Shown: positions 7,735 to 14,771 of the stretch, in pieces
Layout of the letters: each line of letters starts with the position of its first letter
How positions within the stretch are numbered: the first letter of the stretch is position 1
IMG/VR virus record: IMGVR_UViG_3300032273_000007
Coordinates: 1 to 23,526 of that record
Strand: one strand, 5' to 3'
Origin: a virus
Length of the DNA stretch: 23,526 nucleotides
Notes under the pieces: generated by a model
The model's database searches: none
What the model saw: the letters and a program-made list of their open reading frames with translations, nothing else
What the model was told of the DNA's origin: nothing
Program-made: the position numbers and the translations under genes

Positions 7735-9111
7735 TTAATCCCACGCTTTAAAGCCTAATGGTGGTGCGTAGGTTAGATCAGCAAGAGATGCAACTATTCT
7801 ATACTGCTGGTTACCGACTGCCCCCACAACACAACACCATGTTCCCCAATCAACTGTCGTGTCAATAGTGGTTACAGGGTTTACACCTGATGCTGGGTCT
7901 CCAGCTGCGAATGTTCCATTCTCACCATTCCACGCACCATCAGTGCCAACCCAAGTTTCCCCGGTAGACCAGTCAATTGCAAACATCAATGTTGTGCCTG
8001 TTAGCTGACCTACTAGCCCATGCTGGCTGGCGTTACCGTAAGGCAGAGTGACCGTTCCACGATATAAATTCGTGTTTTTCATGTACAGACTATCTGCGTC
8101 TGCCAATGGGTTGTCATCGCCTACAGGGTTGGGGTCAATTAATTTCCGTATACCGAGACTACCAAAAACGCTATCCCCTTGGTTGATTACATAAAGCTCA
8201 AAATACACTTTACCAACCCGAGGAATAGCAATCGACCGCACACCAGTGTCATCTGCCACGTCTCCCAGAAGCGCGTCTCTATTGCTTGCTCCAGCCACAA
8301 CCGTATTAACAGAATCCAAAGGATTCCATTCTGCAGGGGCTCCTAACCCACCAGCAGCTAGCTGCAAGTCCCAGATAGCTTGGCCCCATTCAATACCTTT
8401 GGCTTGTGGTATTGTGTCGCCACCAGCAACATTACCATATCGCAAAAAGAATTCATCTATCTCACCGTCAAACTGACCAAGAGTGAATCCCCCCAGATTA
8501 AGGTTGGGGAATCGTGTCGGAGAATAAGCGGCGGCGACCGAACCGGAGCCGGGGATTCCAGCAACATTGTATCGAACAGCAGCACCAGAAAAAGCTGCAC
8601 CAGTATCTTGGTATTGAACCCAAAAACTGATATTAGCCCGAACTCCAGCAACAACAAGACCGGCACCAGTAGTTGCGACCGAAACATCCGCGTAACGGAA
8701 GGTAACGGAGCCATCTGTGTTAATTACTATATTGAACCTTGTAGGGTCAGCACTGTTCAGTACGGTGATGGGTGCTGCTAAGGAGTCAACCAGAACCCAC
8801 ATTGAAAGCCAAAGTGTCTCAAGCGTGTTGCCATCTGGATTCCATGATATGGGTATAGAGTTAGGTACGGACAAACTTTCCAGATCATCCATAACAAGGC
8901 TCCCCGCGTCATCCGTGTAGTCGACTATAGGTAAGCCTTGAACATTCGTTGTTGACGCAAGCCCTAGATTCGACTGCGAAACCGAATCAAATAGCGCTGT
9001 ACCTGAGTTCTCATTAAGCCGATACCATGCATCAGGATCGATATCAGCTCTGAGTAGAGCATACGCACTCGGCGCTGGTGGCTTGCTTGCTGTGATGCCG
9101 GGGATTAACAT
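7735..9111 (-). CDS. Tail adhesin with LamG-like (concanavalin) and SPRY-like domains
   Basis: The protein has 458 residues. Residues about 17-228 form a LamG/concanavalin A-like lectin domain: it opens with AWYRLNENSGTALFDSV and closes with FDGEIDEFFLRYG, the conserved GxIDE strand. Residues about 255-458 look like a SPRY-type domain: GKVYFELYV (301-308 area), LMFAIDWSTGETWVGTDGAW with the NG loop, DPASGVNPV (405-413), and a PPLGFKAW end. Both are beta-sandwich carbohydrate- or protein-binding modules, so the protein most likely decorates the tail and binds host glycans. The start overlaps the stop of the 701-residue fibre gene by one base (TAATG). Which domain contacts the host is not visible. 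Confidence 0.8.
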   Translation of the reverse strand: MLIPGITASKPPAPSAYALLRADIDPDAWYRLNENSGTALFDSVSQSNLGLASTTNVQGLPIVDYTDDAGSLVMDDLESLSVPNSIPISWNPDGNTLETLWLSMWVLVDSLAAPITVLNSADPTRFNIVINTDGSVTFRYADVSVATTGAGLVVAGVRANISFWVQYQDTGAAFSGAAVRYNVAGIPGSGSVAAAYSPTRFPNLNLGGFTLGQFDGEIDEFFLRYGNVAGGDTIPQAKGIEWGQAIWDLQLAAGGLGAPAEWNPLDSVNTVVAGASNRDALLGDVADDTGVRSIAIPRVGKVYFELYVINQGDSVFGSLGIRKLIDPNPVGDDNPLADADSLYMKNTNLYRGTVTLPYGNASQHGLVGQLTGTTLMFAIDWSTGETWVGTDGAWNGENGTFAAGDPASGVNPVTTIDTTVDWGTWCCVVGAVGNQQYRIVASLADLTYAPPLGFKAWD

Positions 9112-11216
9112 TACGCAGCCTCTAGGTTACCGAACAATGTCCATTCCGTAGCAGACACTTTTAGTGCGGTTGCTACTGCGAACTGACCAGTAAGTTTCAA
9201 TGTCAGTGCCGCCTCAACATTAAGTGTGTCACTTGTTATCCCGACCGTAACCTGACCGGCACCAAGCTGCATAAAGTTGAGCTGGGTCCCGACTGGATAT
9301 GCCACCGAAGCATTAGCAGGGATCGTCATCGCGATAGCTGCTGCATTGTTTAGTGTGATCATCTTCTCAGCGTCACTCAGAACTGCGGTATAGGTTACCC
9401 CTACCTGTGGGTTGAGCGCTATCGGTCCTGCTGATGCAGTGCCACTACTGTACAAGAATGATACTGATGTCTTGTTGTTGTTGGCTATCGCGTCACCGCC
9501 GTTCACAAGCGTTACCGGGACACGGAACCAGCTACCTTCATCAGTAACAGCTGACGCTACTTCCCATACAGCAAAGTCAGCAGCATCTGCTTGGTCCTGA
9601 ACATAAATCTGGTTCCCTACGGATAGCGAATTGAGGAAATTCAGCGCATCGATCCCGTTGTCAGTTGTCTGCGAAATGAATATCTCAGTGACTGACCCCA
9701 AGGTCGCGTTGTTGAACCGGATTTGTCCTGCTGTGGGCGCGACTGCTACGCTGGTGCTGAATCTATACGCGCCAGTGATTGTGCCACCACCTTGCCCATT
9801 CAGTGCGACTCCGTCCCAATACAGATCACCACCTTCGTTGTACATTTTGTTGGTAGTGACAAGTGGGGCGACTATGTTGTCAGGAATGACAATGGCACCT
9901 CTGGATGATCCCGGTTCAGCTGCGCCCGGGGCCAGAAGAATATCACCACCAGAGCCAGAGACTGAGCCACCATCGGCACCTCTCAGAGCGATCTGCCCAC
10001 CGTTACCTACGGTCCCAAGTGGGGAACCACCATAAGCGACAACCTGACCACCGGCATATGCTCCTGAGGTGTTACCACCAACTAGCCTGACAGAACCGCC
10101 ACTATAGGCAGCGTTACCACCGTAGATATTGGTCCCACCACCGTAGTTGCCGGGGGCAGAAGAATCACCAGCCCTGATATTTACAGTTTGGCCCAGCACA
10201 TCGGATGCACCGCGAATATCGAAACCACCAGTGACTAAATCCGCAGTCAGGGGGTTGCTAACACCGCCACCGCCACCGCCAGCTGCCCATACCAGATTTC
10301 TCGCACCGCCAGAGAGTGTGTCTGTTGTCAGAACTTCCCCAGCACCGCTTGGTGGTGCCGCAGGGAGCCTTAGAACATATGCCGCTGGTACGTTATCCGG
10401 TGCTCGTATACCAATAAAGTTGTCTTTAATTCGTTCGCTATTAAGGCCCAAAGTAGTGTTGCTTTGCAGACCTTCAAATGCCAGAACTCCTGTTCGCTCA
10501 TCACCACCGTAGTTGCCAAGTGCTCCAGCATAAAGACTAGCCCTTATGACAACCATGCCATAGGCAGGGCTTTCGAGTCCTTCTGAGCCACCCGGTTCGA
10601 GCCAAATGTCACCGGGAAAATCATAGGCTTCACCAGCTTTAAGATGGATTCTTCCAGCAATAGATGTACCAGCTTGGGCATATGAATCACCACCTTTAAT
10701 GACGATGGACCCGCCCCAAGCTTCTGCCGCGTTGACTACATTACCACCCGTTAAATCAATCCCGCCACCGTATCCGCTGGGGGTTGCGTTAACTGAATCC
10801 AGTAAGGAACCACCTGTCAGAGTTATGCCACCGCCTTTACCGGGGCCTGTTGAATCGGTTAAATGGTTACCACCTACCAGATTAATCCCACTGGCTTGCG
10901 ACTCGTCGTTATCGTAATTTGTGGAGCCAGCGATAATATCGATGTCGTTTGTGTCTTCGCTATTAGCAACGGAAAAGATAGTGAACCCGTTGATATCAAG
11001 ACTGCCACCGAGCTGTGGTGTTAAGTCGTCAACAACAGCAGCTAAGCCACCGCCACCGGCAGATATGTAGGGCAGCAATGTCCATACGCTGACACCATCA
11101 CCGATCTTCTCTTGGCCGGTGTCTGTCTCGAAGCCCTTCTCACCATCTGCGAGTATAGGGTTGACCGCGCTCCAATTTGCTGCGATGTCGCGTCTTGTCT
11201 GTATGATGTCAGCCAT
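9111..11216 (-). CDS. Glycine-rich tail fibre with duplicated repeat module
   Basis: The protein has 701 residues. The N-terminus (about 4-50, RRDIAANWSAVNPILADGE, then FETDTGQEKIGDGVSVW) is the short N-terminal domain shared by many phage fibres and the Bordetella major tropism determinant. Two glycine-rich modules follow, about 89-226 and 342-446, each an array of short strands of the form xIxLxGGx spaced about 15-25 residues apart (ITLTGGS, IDLTGGN, IVIKGGD; NIYGGN, VRLVGGN). Each ends in a similar ILLxPG...xVVI strand. They may form a beta-helix or packed polyglycine helices. A short AAGGGGGGVS hinge separates the modules. The C-terminal ~105 residues match a common fibre tip (VGVTYTAVLSDAEKMITLNN...EWTLFGNL). 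It probably makes the long fibre. Confidence 0.8.
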   Translation of the reverse strand: MADIIQTRRDIAANWSAVNPILADGEKGFETDTGQEKIGDGVSVWTLLPYISAGGGGLAAVVDDLTPQLGGSLDINGFTIFSVANSEDTNDIDIIAGSTNYDNDESQASGINLVGGNHLTDSTGPGKGGGITLTGGSLLDSVNATPSGYGGGIDLTGGNVVNAAEAWGGSIVIKGGDSYAQAGTSIAGRIHLKAGEAYDFPGDIWLEPGGSEGLESPAYGMVVIRASLYAGALGNYGGDERTGVLAFEGLQSNTTLGLNSERIKDNFIGIRAPDNVPAAYVLRLPAAPPSGAGEVLTTDTLSGGARNLVWAAGGGGGGVSNPLTADLVTGGFDIRGASDVLGQTVNIRAGDSSAPGNYGGGTNIYGGNAAYSGGSVRLVGGNTSGAYAGGQVVAYGGSPLGTVGNGGQIALRGADGGSVSGSGGDILLAPGAAEPGSSRGAIVIPDNIVAPLVTTNKMYNEGGDLYWDGVALNGQGGGTITGAYRFSTSVAVAPTAGQIRFNNATLGSVTEIFISQTTDNGIDALNFLNSLSVGNQIYVQDQADAADFAVWEVASAVTDEGSWFRVPVTLVNGGDAIANNNKTSVSFLYSSGTASAGPIALNPQVGVTYTAVLSDAEKMITLNNAAAIAMTIPANASVAYPVGTQLNFMQLGAGQVTVGITSDTLNVEAALTLKLTGQFAVATALKVSATEWTLFGNLEAA

Positions 11217-11599
11217 TATGCTGATCCTCCGTCAATATTCTGGGATGCTAGATAAACACTCGAAGCGTTGCCACCGTCGATATTTGAGCCTTGGCGAAAT
11301 TCATCCAAAGCGCCTTTATTTATTCGGTTTTCTACCCGGGCCCCAGCGTCAAAAGCTTGCGGCGTAGAACCATCCTGCCCACGTTCTACTGTCAAGACGT
11401 TACCAACAGCATTGGTTACCTTCAGCACTTCGAATTTTGTTAGGGCTAAATCTTCAATGACTAGATAGTAAAACTCGTCTGGTGTGTTCAGGGTGGGGTA
11501 TGACGATGCGTTTACAACAGCAATGCCTAGACCCCCTATGGATAATGGGGAAGCTAGAAAGCTAGTCCCCTTATTAGAAAACTGGATTGGAGTACCCAT
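11216..11599 (-). CDS. Tail/fibre-associated structural protein, paralogue of the next upstream gene
   Basis: The protein has 127 residues. Residues about 42-100 (YYLVIEDLALTKFEVLKVT, VLTVERGQDGSTPQAFDAG, NKGALDEF) align without gaps over most of their length with the 106-residue protein encoded just upstream, so these are tandem paralogues. This beta-rich fold with the VxRGQDGT loop recurs in phage tail and fibre operons, where it is usually annotated as a virion structural protein. The copy differs at the C-terminus, with an Asn/Gly/Ser-rich tail (GSNIDGGNASSVYLASQ). Junctions on both sides are TAATG, so its translation is coupled to its neighbours. The exact position in the virion is not shown by the sequence. 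Confidence 0.7.
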   Translation of the reverse strand: MGTPIQFSNKGTSFLASPLSIGGLGIAVVNASSYPTLNTPDEFYYLVIEDLALTKFEVLKVTNAVGNVLTVERGQDGSTPQAFDAGARVENRINKGALDEFRQGSNIDGGNASSVYLASQNIDGGSA

Positions 11600-11919
11600 T
11601 AGTAAGTCCCTGCGTCCACAAATTCTTCGAAAAATCCTGCCGTAGCCCTGAGTTCTATTCGGGAACCCATATCATAGGATTGTGCAATAGTGCCTTCTTG
11701 CCCACGGACACAAGTGAGAACATCACCGACACGCTCGACCATGTGGACTACTTCTTTTATTCCAGAAATATCCTCGATGACTAACACTGAGTACTCAGCA
11801 CCAACTATAGGGGTAGGGAAAAACTGACCTTCCCCAACGTCTAGCTGTATTAGAGTGTCACTGCCCAATATACTGGAAAGCAAAGTGCCAGAAGCAAAAT
11901 TGTTAAACAAAACTTCCAT
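11599..11919 (-). CDS. Tail/fibre-associated structural protein, paralogue of the following gene
   Basis: The protein has 106 residues. Its core (YSVLVIEDISGIKEVVHMV, VLTCVRGQEGTIAQSYDMG, RATAGFFEEF) matches the 127-residue downstream protein motif for motif: LVIED, DVLT, VRGQ(E/D)G, and an end in a short helix F(F)EEF. It lacks the Asn/Gly-rich tail of that copy. It is most likely a small tail or baseplate-like component that carries fibres, judged from its place between an adaptor-type beta-sandwich gene and the big fibre gene. TAATG overlaps on both sides and GAGG ahead of the start support this frame. Confidence 0.7.
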   Translation of the reverse strand: MEVLFNNFASGTLLSSILGSDTLIQLDVGEGQFFPTPIVGAEYSVLVIEDISGIKEVVHMVERVGDVLTCVRGQEGTIAQSYDMGSRIELRATAGFFEEFVDAGTY

Positions 11920-12212
11920 TATATTTCCTCGCAGATAAAAATAATTTCATCTTGCCATGTTTGGCCTTCAGTCGTTGTCACTGTAATGTCAGCCTGATAA
12001 TCGTTAGCATCGAGCCCACCTTGGGTTGTCAAGATGACTTTTTTCAGGTCAACAGTCAGCTCACCCGTTACTGAAAACGCTGGTACTGTTACGACATCAA
12101 TAGCAATACTAGCGATAGTCGCTAATAGGTTTGGGTCTGGCAACCGTGCTGAGTAGTCAACAGTAAACTTCCGCACTTCGGCTGGTTGGACTCTGAATCT
12201 ATCTAGCAGCAT
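11919..12212 (-). CDS. Small beta-sandwich tail protein (fibre-tail adaptor-like)
   Basis: The protein has 97 residues. It reads as an Ig-like beta-sandwich: RKFTVDYSARLPDP, then IDVVTVPAF, VTGELTVDLKKV, and a last pair of strands DYQADITVTTTEGQTWQDEIIF. The ending 'xYxxxITVTTxxGQTxxDxixi' is typical of small phage proteins placed before fibre genes, sometimes called fibre-tail adaptors. AAGGAG lies 8 bases before the ATG and clearly fixes the start, although the gene overlaps the upstream cysteine-rich ORF by 10 bases. The stop overlaps the next start as TAATG. The role as a fibre attachment protein is inferred from order and fold-like pattern. Confidence 0.7.
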   Translation of the reverse strand: MLLDRFRVQPAEVRKFTVDYSARLPDPNLLATIASIAIDVVTVPAFSVTGELTVDLKKVILTTQGGLDANDYQADITVTTTEGQTWQDEIIFICEEI

Positions 12213-12412
12213 TGTTGCGGCTCCTTACTACATTTCTGGAACCCGGGAAGTTCGACAGTCGAGCATTCGTAGAACCCGGGGACACAAGTATAATTGTCAT
12301 GTGCTGGCACAATAACGCACTCGCCGACCTCAGCAACTTCATTGGGAGGTAAATAGCACGTGCCTGCCGCAATTGGCGAGCACCCTGCAATTGGCTTCGA
12401 CGCAATACTCAT
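12203..12412 (-). CDS. Cysteine-rich mini-protein of unknown function
   Basis: The protein has 69 residues with eight cysteines (11, 19, 32, 43, 50, 61, 68, 69) and several prolines, a spacing that suggests a disulfide-stabilised or metal-binding fold. It has no signal peptide or membrane segment. The ATG is 3 bases after the stop of the upstream adaptor gene, without a strong Shine-Dalgarno, so translation probably depends on termination-reinitiation. The alternative frame 12199-12405 is less protein-like (Arg- and Ser-heavy), so I prefer this one. Its place among head-tail adaptor and tail genes suggests a small virion part, but I do not recognise the family. Confidence 0.55.
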   Translation of the reverse strand: MSIASKPIAGCSPIAAGTCYLPPNEVAEVGECVIVPAHDNYTCVPGFYECSTVELPGFQKCSKEPQQCC

Positions 12413-12415
12413 AAT

Positions 12416-13078
12416 TTATATGAATGACTCACCCACACGTTGTTTTGCAAAATCAGGAAACGTCCACCCTGCTTGAGGGGAGAACTTAGCAGAGGTAATA
12501 GCTCTGCTACGCTTGATGTGATTGCGAAAAGACCTACCATGTATGATCGCTTGCTGTTGGTTGGTCCATGGCTTGGATATCATAGACATACAGCGTGCAC
12601 AGGTCCCATCAATGACAGCGTCCCTCCAGTGCGTCCTGAAGATATCAGGCAGCTTACAAGTAGATTCAGTAGGGATGACTGATAGATCAAATAAATACCG
12701 CTTGGACCAATCCCTGTTTGGAGTAGGCGCTAGCTGAACCGTTCCCGGCCCCACCATAAGGAATGCGCGAGGCTCGGTGGAAAACTGCTCATATAGTGGA
12801 TACTCTGGAGCTGGTAGCAGTATTTTCCGCACGTTAGAGTTGCCTTGAAATGTACACCGATGGACATAACCCACCCGCGCGCTCTGGAACAAAGGGTCCA
12901 GATAAATAGTTGGGTTATTTGCTTTACTGCTCATAGGTCCGAACAGTTCGGTCCACGCGCGACCGTCTTCGCAAAACTGGCGCACTGCTGCAAAAATTTC
13001 CTGCATCAGCAATTCCTCGGTGATGCCGGGGAGTCGGGTCATAATCTCGGGTAAAAAATCTGCTAGTTTAGTGCTCAT
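12416..13078 (-). CDS. Head-tail/tail adaptor-like protein (tail tubular protein A position)
   Basis: The protein has 220 residues, close to the 196 of T7 gp11. The opening (ADFLPEIMTRLPGITEELLMQEIFAAVRQFCEDG) is a helical segment of the kind found in phage adaptor and gatekeeper proteins, followed by a beta-rich middle (about 55-130, IYLDPLF, VGYVHRCTF, FLMVGPGTVQLAP) and a helical C-terminal part (HWRDAVIDGTCARCMSMI). Together with the previous gene it probably closes the portal channel and attaches the tail nozzle and fibres. The start overlaps the upstream stop as TAATG. The role is inferred from order and the split helix-strand-helix pattern. Confidence 0.65.
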   Translation of the reverse strand: MSTKLADFLPEIMTRLPGITEELLMQEIFAAVRQFCEDGRAWTELFGPMSSKANNPTIYLDPLFQSARVGYVHRCTFQGNSNVRKILLPAPEYPLYEQFSTEPRAFLMVGPGTVQLAPTPNRDWSKRYLFDLSVIPTESTCKLPDIFRTHWRDAVIDGTCARCMSMISKPWTNQQQAIIHGRSFRNHIKRSRAITSAKFSPQAGWTFPDFAKQRVGESFI

Positions 13079-13446
13079 TATCCAACACTCCCGGGCTGCG
13101 TATTGTTGTTGCCAAACGCTCTAAGCAACAGTGCTGCGCGAGAATCAACAGTATACTCGTCGTCTTTGAGTTCAGCGTAACCACTTATGAAATAAATGAG
13201 GCTTTGGTAAAACATGGGGTTTATTGGGATGACCATCGCTAGATCAAGCGGGACATCTGCATATTGGGGGAGTTCTTCGCCTACGCCTAAATAAGAAAGC
13301 CACGCATCTGGGCGCAGCCTTTTCAGTTCGTAAAGCCCACTGTTCAGTGCGACTAACAGGTCATCTACAGAGTTGCGGTAAGGGATTACCTCATCTTGTA
13401 AAATATACCGAGCATTACTCAGTATCTGCTCAACCGTCTTCGCCAT
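13078..13446 (-). CDS. Head-tail adaptor-like protein (DUF6682-type)
   Basis: The protein has 122 residues. The pattern ILSNARYILQDE, DDLLVALNSGLYELKRLRPDAWL and MFYQSLIYFISGYAELKDDE is a helical adaptor signature: an N-terminal helix, a loop with a partly unstructured insertion, then a long helix with an Ala/Glu face. The 'LLVALNSGLYELKRLRPDA' stretch is the hallmark of a small phage family I know as DUF6682, which occurs just after the major capsid gene. It most likely binds under the portal. Its first 17 bases overlap the end of the small basic gene upstream. The fold assignment is from pattern memory, not from a search. Confidence 0.7.
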   Translation of the reverse strand: MAKTVEQILSNARYILQDEVIPYRNSVDDLLVALNSGLYELKRLRPDAWLSYLGVGEELPQYADVPLDLAMVIPINPMFYQSLIYFISGYAELKDDEYTVDSRAALLLRAFGNNNTQPGSVG

Positions 13447-13696
13447 CCGTTTCTATCCCCGCAAGCAATTCGTCGAGTTCTTCAGCAGAATCTGCGACCA
13501 TTGGTTTCGTCGGGGCTTTGGCAGCTTTTTTCTTCACAGCTTTTTTAGCTGGAGCGTCAGGGGTACTGTCTGGCTTGGATTGTGGCTTATTCAAATCCAG
13601 CCAAGCTTCTTCAACTTTCGGGTTCCTCGCCATAGCAGCGTTCCACCCAAAGATTGCACCTGTCGTCTTATGCCGTAGCACTTTTCGTTTAGCCAT
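13430..13696 (-). CDS. Small basic protein with Lys/Ala-rich middle
   Basis: The protein has 88 residues. An ordered N-terminus (MAKRKVLRHKTTGAIFGWN...RNPKVEEAWLD) is followed by a Pro/Lys/Ala linker (APAKKAVKKKAAKAPTKP) and an acidic tail (EELDELLAGIETDGEDG). The alternation of basic and acidic stretches suggests binding to DNA or another virion protein. It is the first gene after the capsid terminator, and GAGAG ahead of the ATG serves as ribosome site. The last 17 bases overlap the next gene. I do not recognise the family. Confidence 0.65.
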   Translation of the reverse strand: MAKRKVLRHKTTGAIFGWNAAMARNPKVEEAWLDLNKPQSKPDSTPDAPAKKAVKKKAAKAPTKPMVADSAEELDELLAGIETDGEDG

Positions 13697-13708
13697 TATC
13701 TCTCTCGT

Positions 13709-13740
13709 AAAAAAAGAGGTGGGACCATCATAGCCCCACC
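13709..13740 (-). terminator. Rho-independent terminator after the major capsid gene
   Basis: Read on the minus strand, an 8-base stem GGTGGGGC/GTCCCACC (plus-strand arms 13733-13740 and 13718-13725, one G-U pair) with a 7-base loop is followed after two bases by a run of T (13709-13715). It lies 20 bases after the capsid stop. As with the terminator after T7 gene 10, it would cut transcription so that capsid protein is made in excess over the tail genes, which would depend on readthrough. Confidence 0.85.
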
Positions 13741-13759
13741 CCTAGATTACTTCAACTAC

Positions 13760-14749
13760 TTAGCCTTTGGTAGCTACGAGAGCAACGATGGCAGTACCAT
13801 CAGTTACCTTGTAACCATACACCTGAAGACCACGCATGATGGTGCCGAAAGTGCGTTCTGCACGAATCGTTTCCATCTTGGTCAGCTGGCTGGCAAACGT
13901 CAGACCATGACTGTGACCGGCAAATATGGTGGTTTCAACACCAGATACAGGCAACAGGTTGGACGCGTAAAGCGTGAAGCGGTCGATCATGCCCAGACGA
14001 CCGTTGCGAAGCATAGTCATACCGTCACCAGTAAGAGATGCGTCACGCAGTTCGCTTGACTTGATCATCGTAGCGGCCCATGCCGGGAGAATCAACCAAC
14101 GCCCCTGTTCGGGGATGTTAGCCTCATCGAGGACTTGGCCCATGCGAAGTAAGACATCGACGATGTCGAAAGTCGCAAGATTGTCGCCACCTTTCGGAAC
14201 TACGACTACGGGGTTAGCCGCGATACCGAGATTCAGATTGGCAGAAATCCGACCAGCGGTCAGACCTTGGTTACCGGAGTTACCAACGGTGCCGTTCGGG
14301 TAGTTGATGATAACGTCAGCTGCAATGTTGCCCAGCACGTCAGTATCAATTGCGATCTTCATCTGCTCGGAAGCATCGTCAGACCACATACCCAGAAGAT
14401 TCAGGTCAGCCTGAGTCTCCATAACGTCATCGACGATAGCGGCAAAGTACTTACCTTTGTCGATCAGCAGGTCGACGAGGTTTGAGCTGGGGCGCTCAAC
14501 GTCGATGTCTTGATCGGCTTCATAATCGTTGATGGTCAGAGTTGGCTTGGTGCGGATATGGACGGTGTCGCCCTGATTCGCAATCTCACCAGCGTAATCG
14601 GTATTCGCGATAGCAGCGAGGACCGTGGCATCGTAGAACTTCTCGATGAGCTTTCCCGACCACAGAGCCGGGATGAAAATGCCCGTATACGCGGGGGCGG
14701 CGACAGGGCCAGTTCCACCGGGATAGGGGGTTGCGCTTACTGGATACAT
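13760..14749 (-). CDS. Major capsid protein (HK97 fold)
   Basis: The protein has 329 residues, typical for an HK97-fold capsid protein of this phage group. KFYDATVLAAIANTDY (37-52), GDTVHIRTKP (60-69) and the dyad of acidic strand LTINDYEADQDIDVERP (71-87) are the conserved N-arm and E-loop pattern. ILPAWAATMIKSSELRDAS and GRLGMIDRFTLYASN in the last third belong to the A and P domains, and ERTFGTIMRGLQVYGYKV ends the protein. It follows the scaffolding gene by 22 bases, has a strong AGGAG 8 bases before the ATG, and is closed by a terminator, all consistent with the most abundant virion protein. No cleavage site for a protease or decoration site is evident. Confidence 0.92.
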   Translation of the reverse strand: MYPVSATPYPGGTGPVAAPAYTGIFIPALWSGKLIEKFYDATVLAAIANTDYAGEIANQGDTVHIRTKPTLTINDYEADQDIDVERPSSNLVDLLIDKGKYFAAIVDDVMETQADLNLLGMWSDDASEQMKIAIDTDVLGNIAADVIINYPNGTVGNSGNQGLTAGRISANLNLGIAANPVVVVPKGGDNLATFDIVDVLLRMGQVLDEANIPEQGRWLILPAWAATMIKSSELRDASLTGDGMTMLRNGRLGMIDRFTLYASNLLPVSGVETTIFAGHSHGLTFASQLTKMETIRAERTFGTIMRGLQVYGYKVTDGTAIVALVATKG

Positions 14750-14757
14750 AACAATAT

Positions 14758-14762
14758 CTCCT
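14758..14762 (-). promoter_or_regulatory. Strong Shine-Dalgarno of the capsid gene
   Basis: AGGAG lies 8 bases before the capsid ATG, in an A/T-rich leader between the scaffold and capsid genes. It fits high translation of the capsid protein and fixes its start. Confidence 0.7.
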
Positions 14763-14771
14763 AATTAAGTT

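Noticed and set aside
9111-11216. Diversity-generating retroelement, suggested by the Mtd-like N-terminal domain of the fibre
   Set aside because: No reverse transcriptase gene or template repeat is visible in the window and the C-terminus is not a C-type lectin variable region.
12199-12405. Alternative 68-codon frame overlapping the cysteine-rich ORF
   Set aside because: Arg/Ser-heavy composition and poorer placement relative to the upstream stop. The cysteine frame is more protein-like, though neither has a strong ribosome site.
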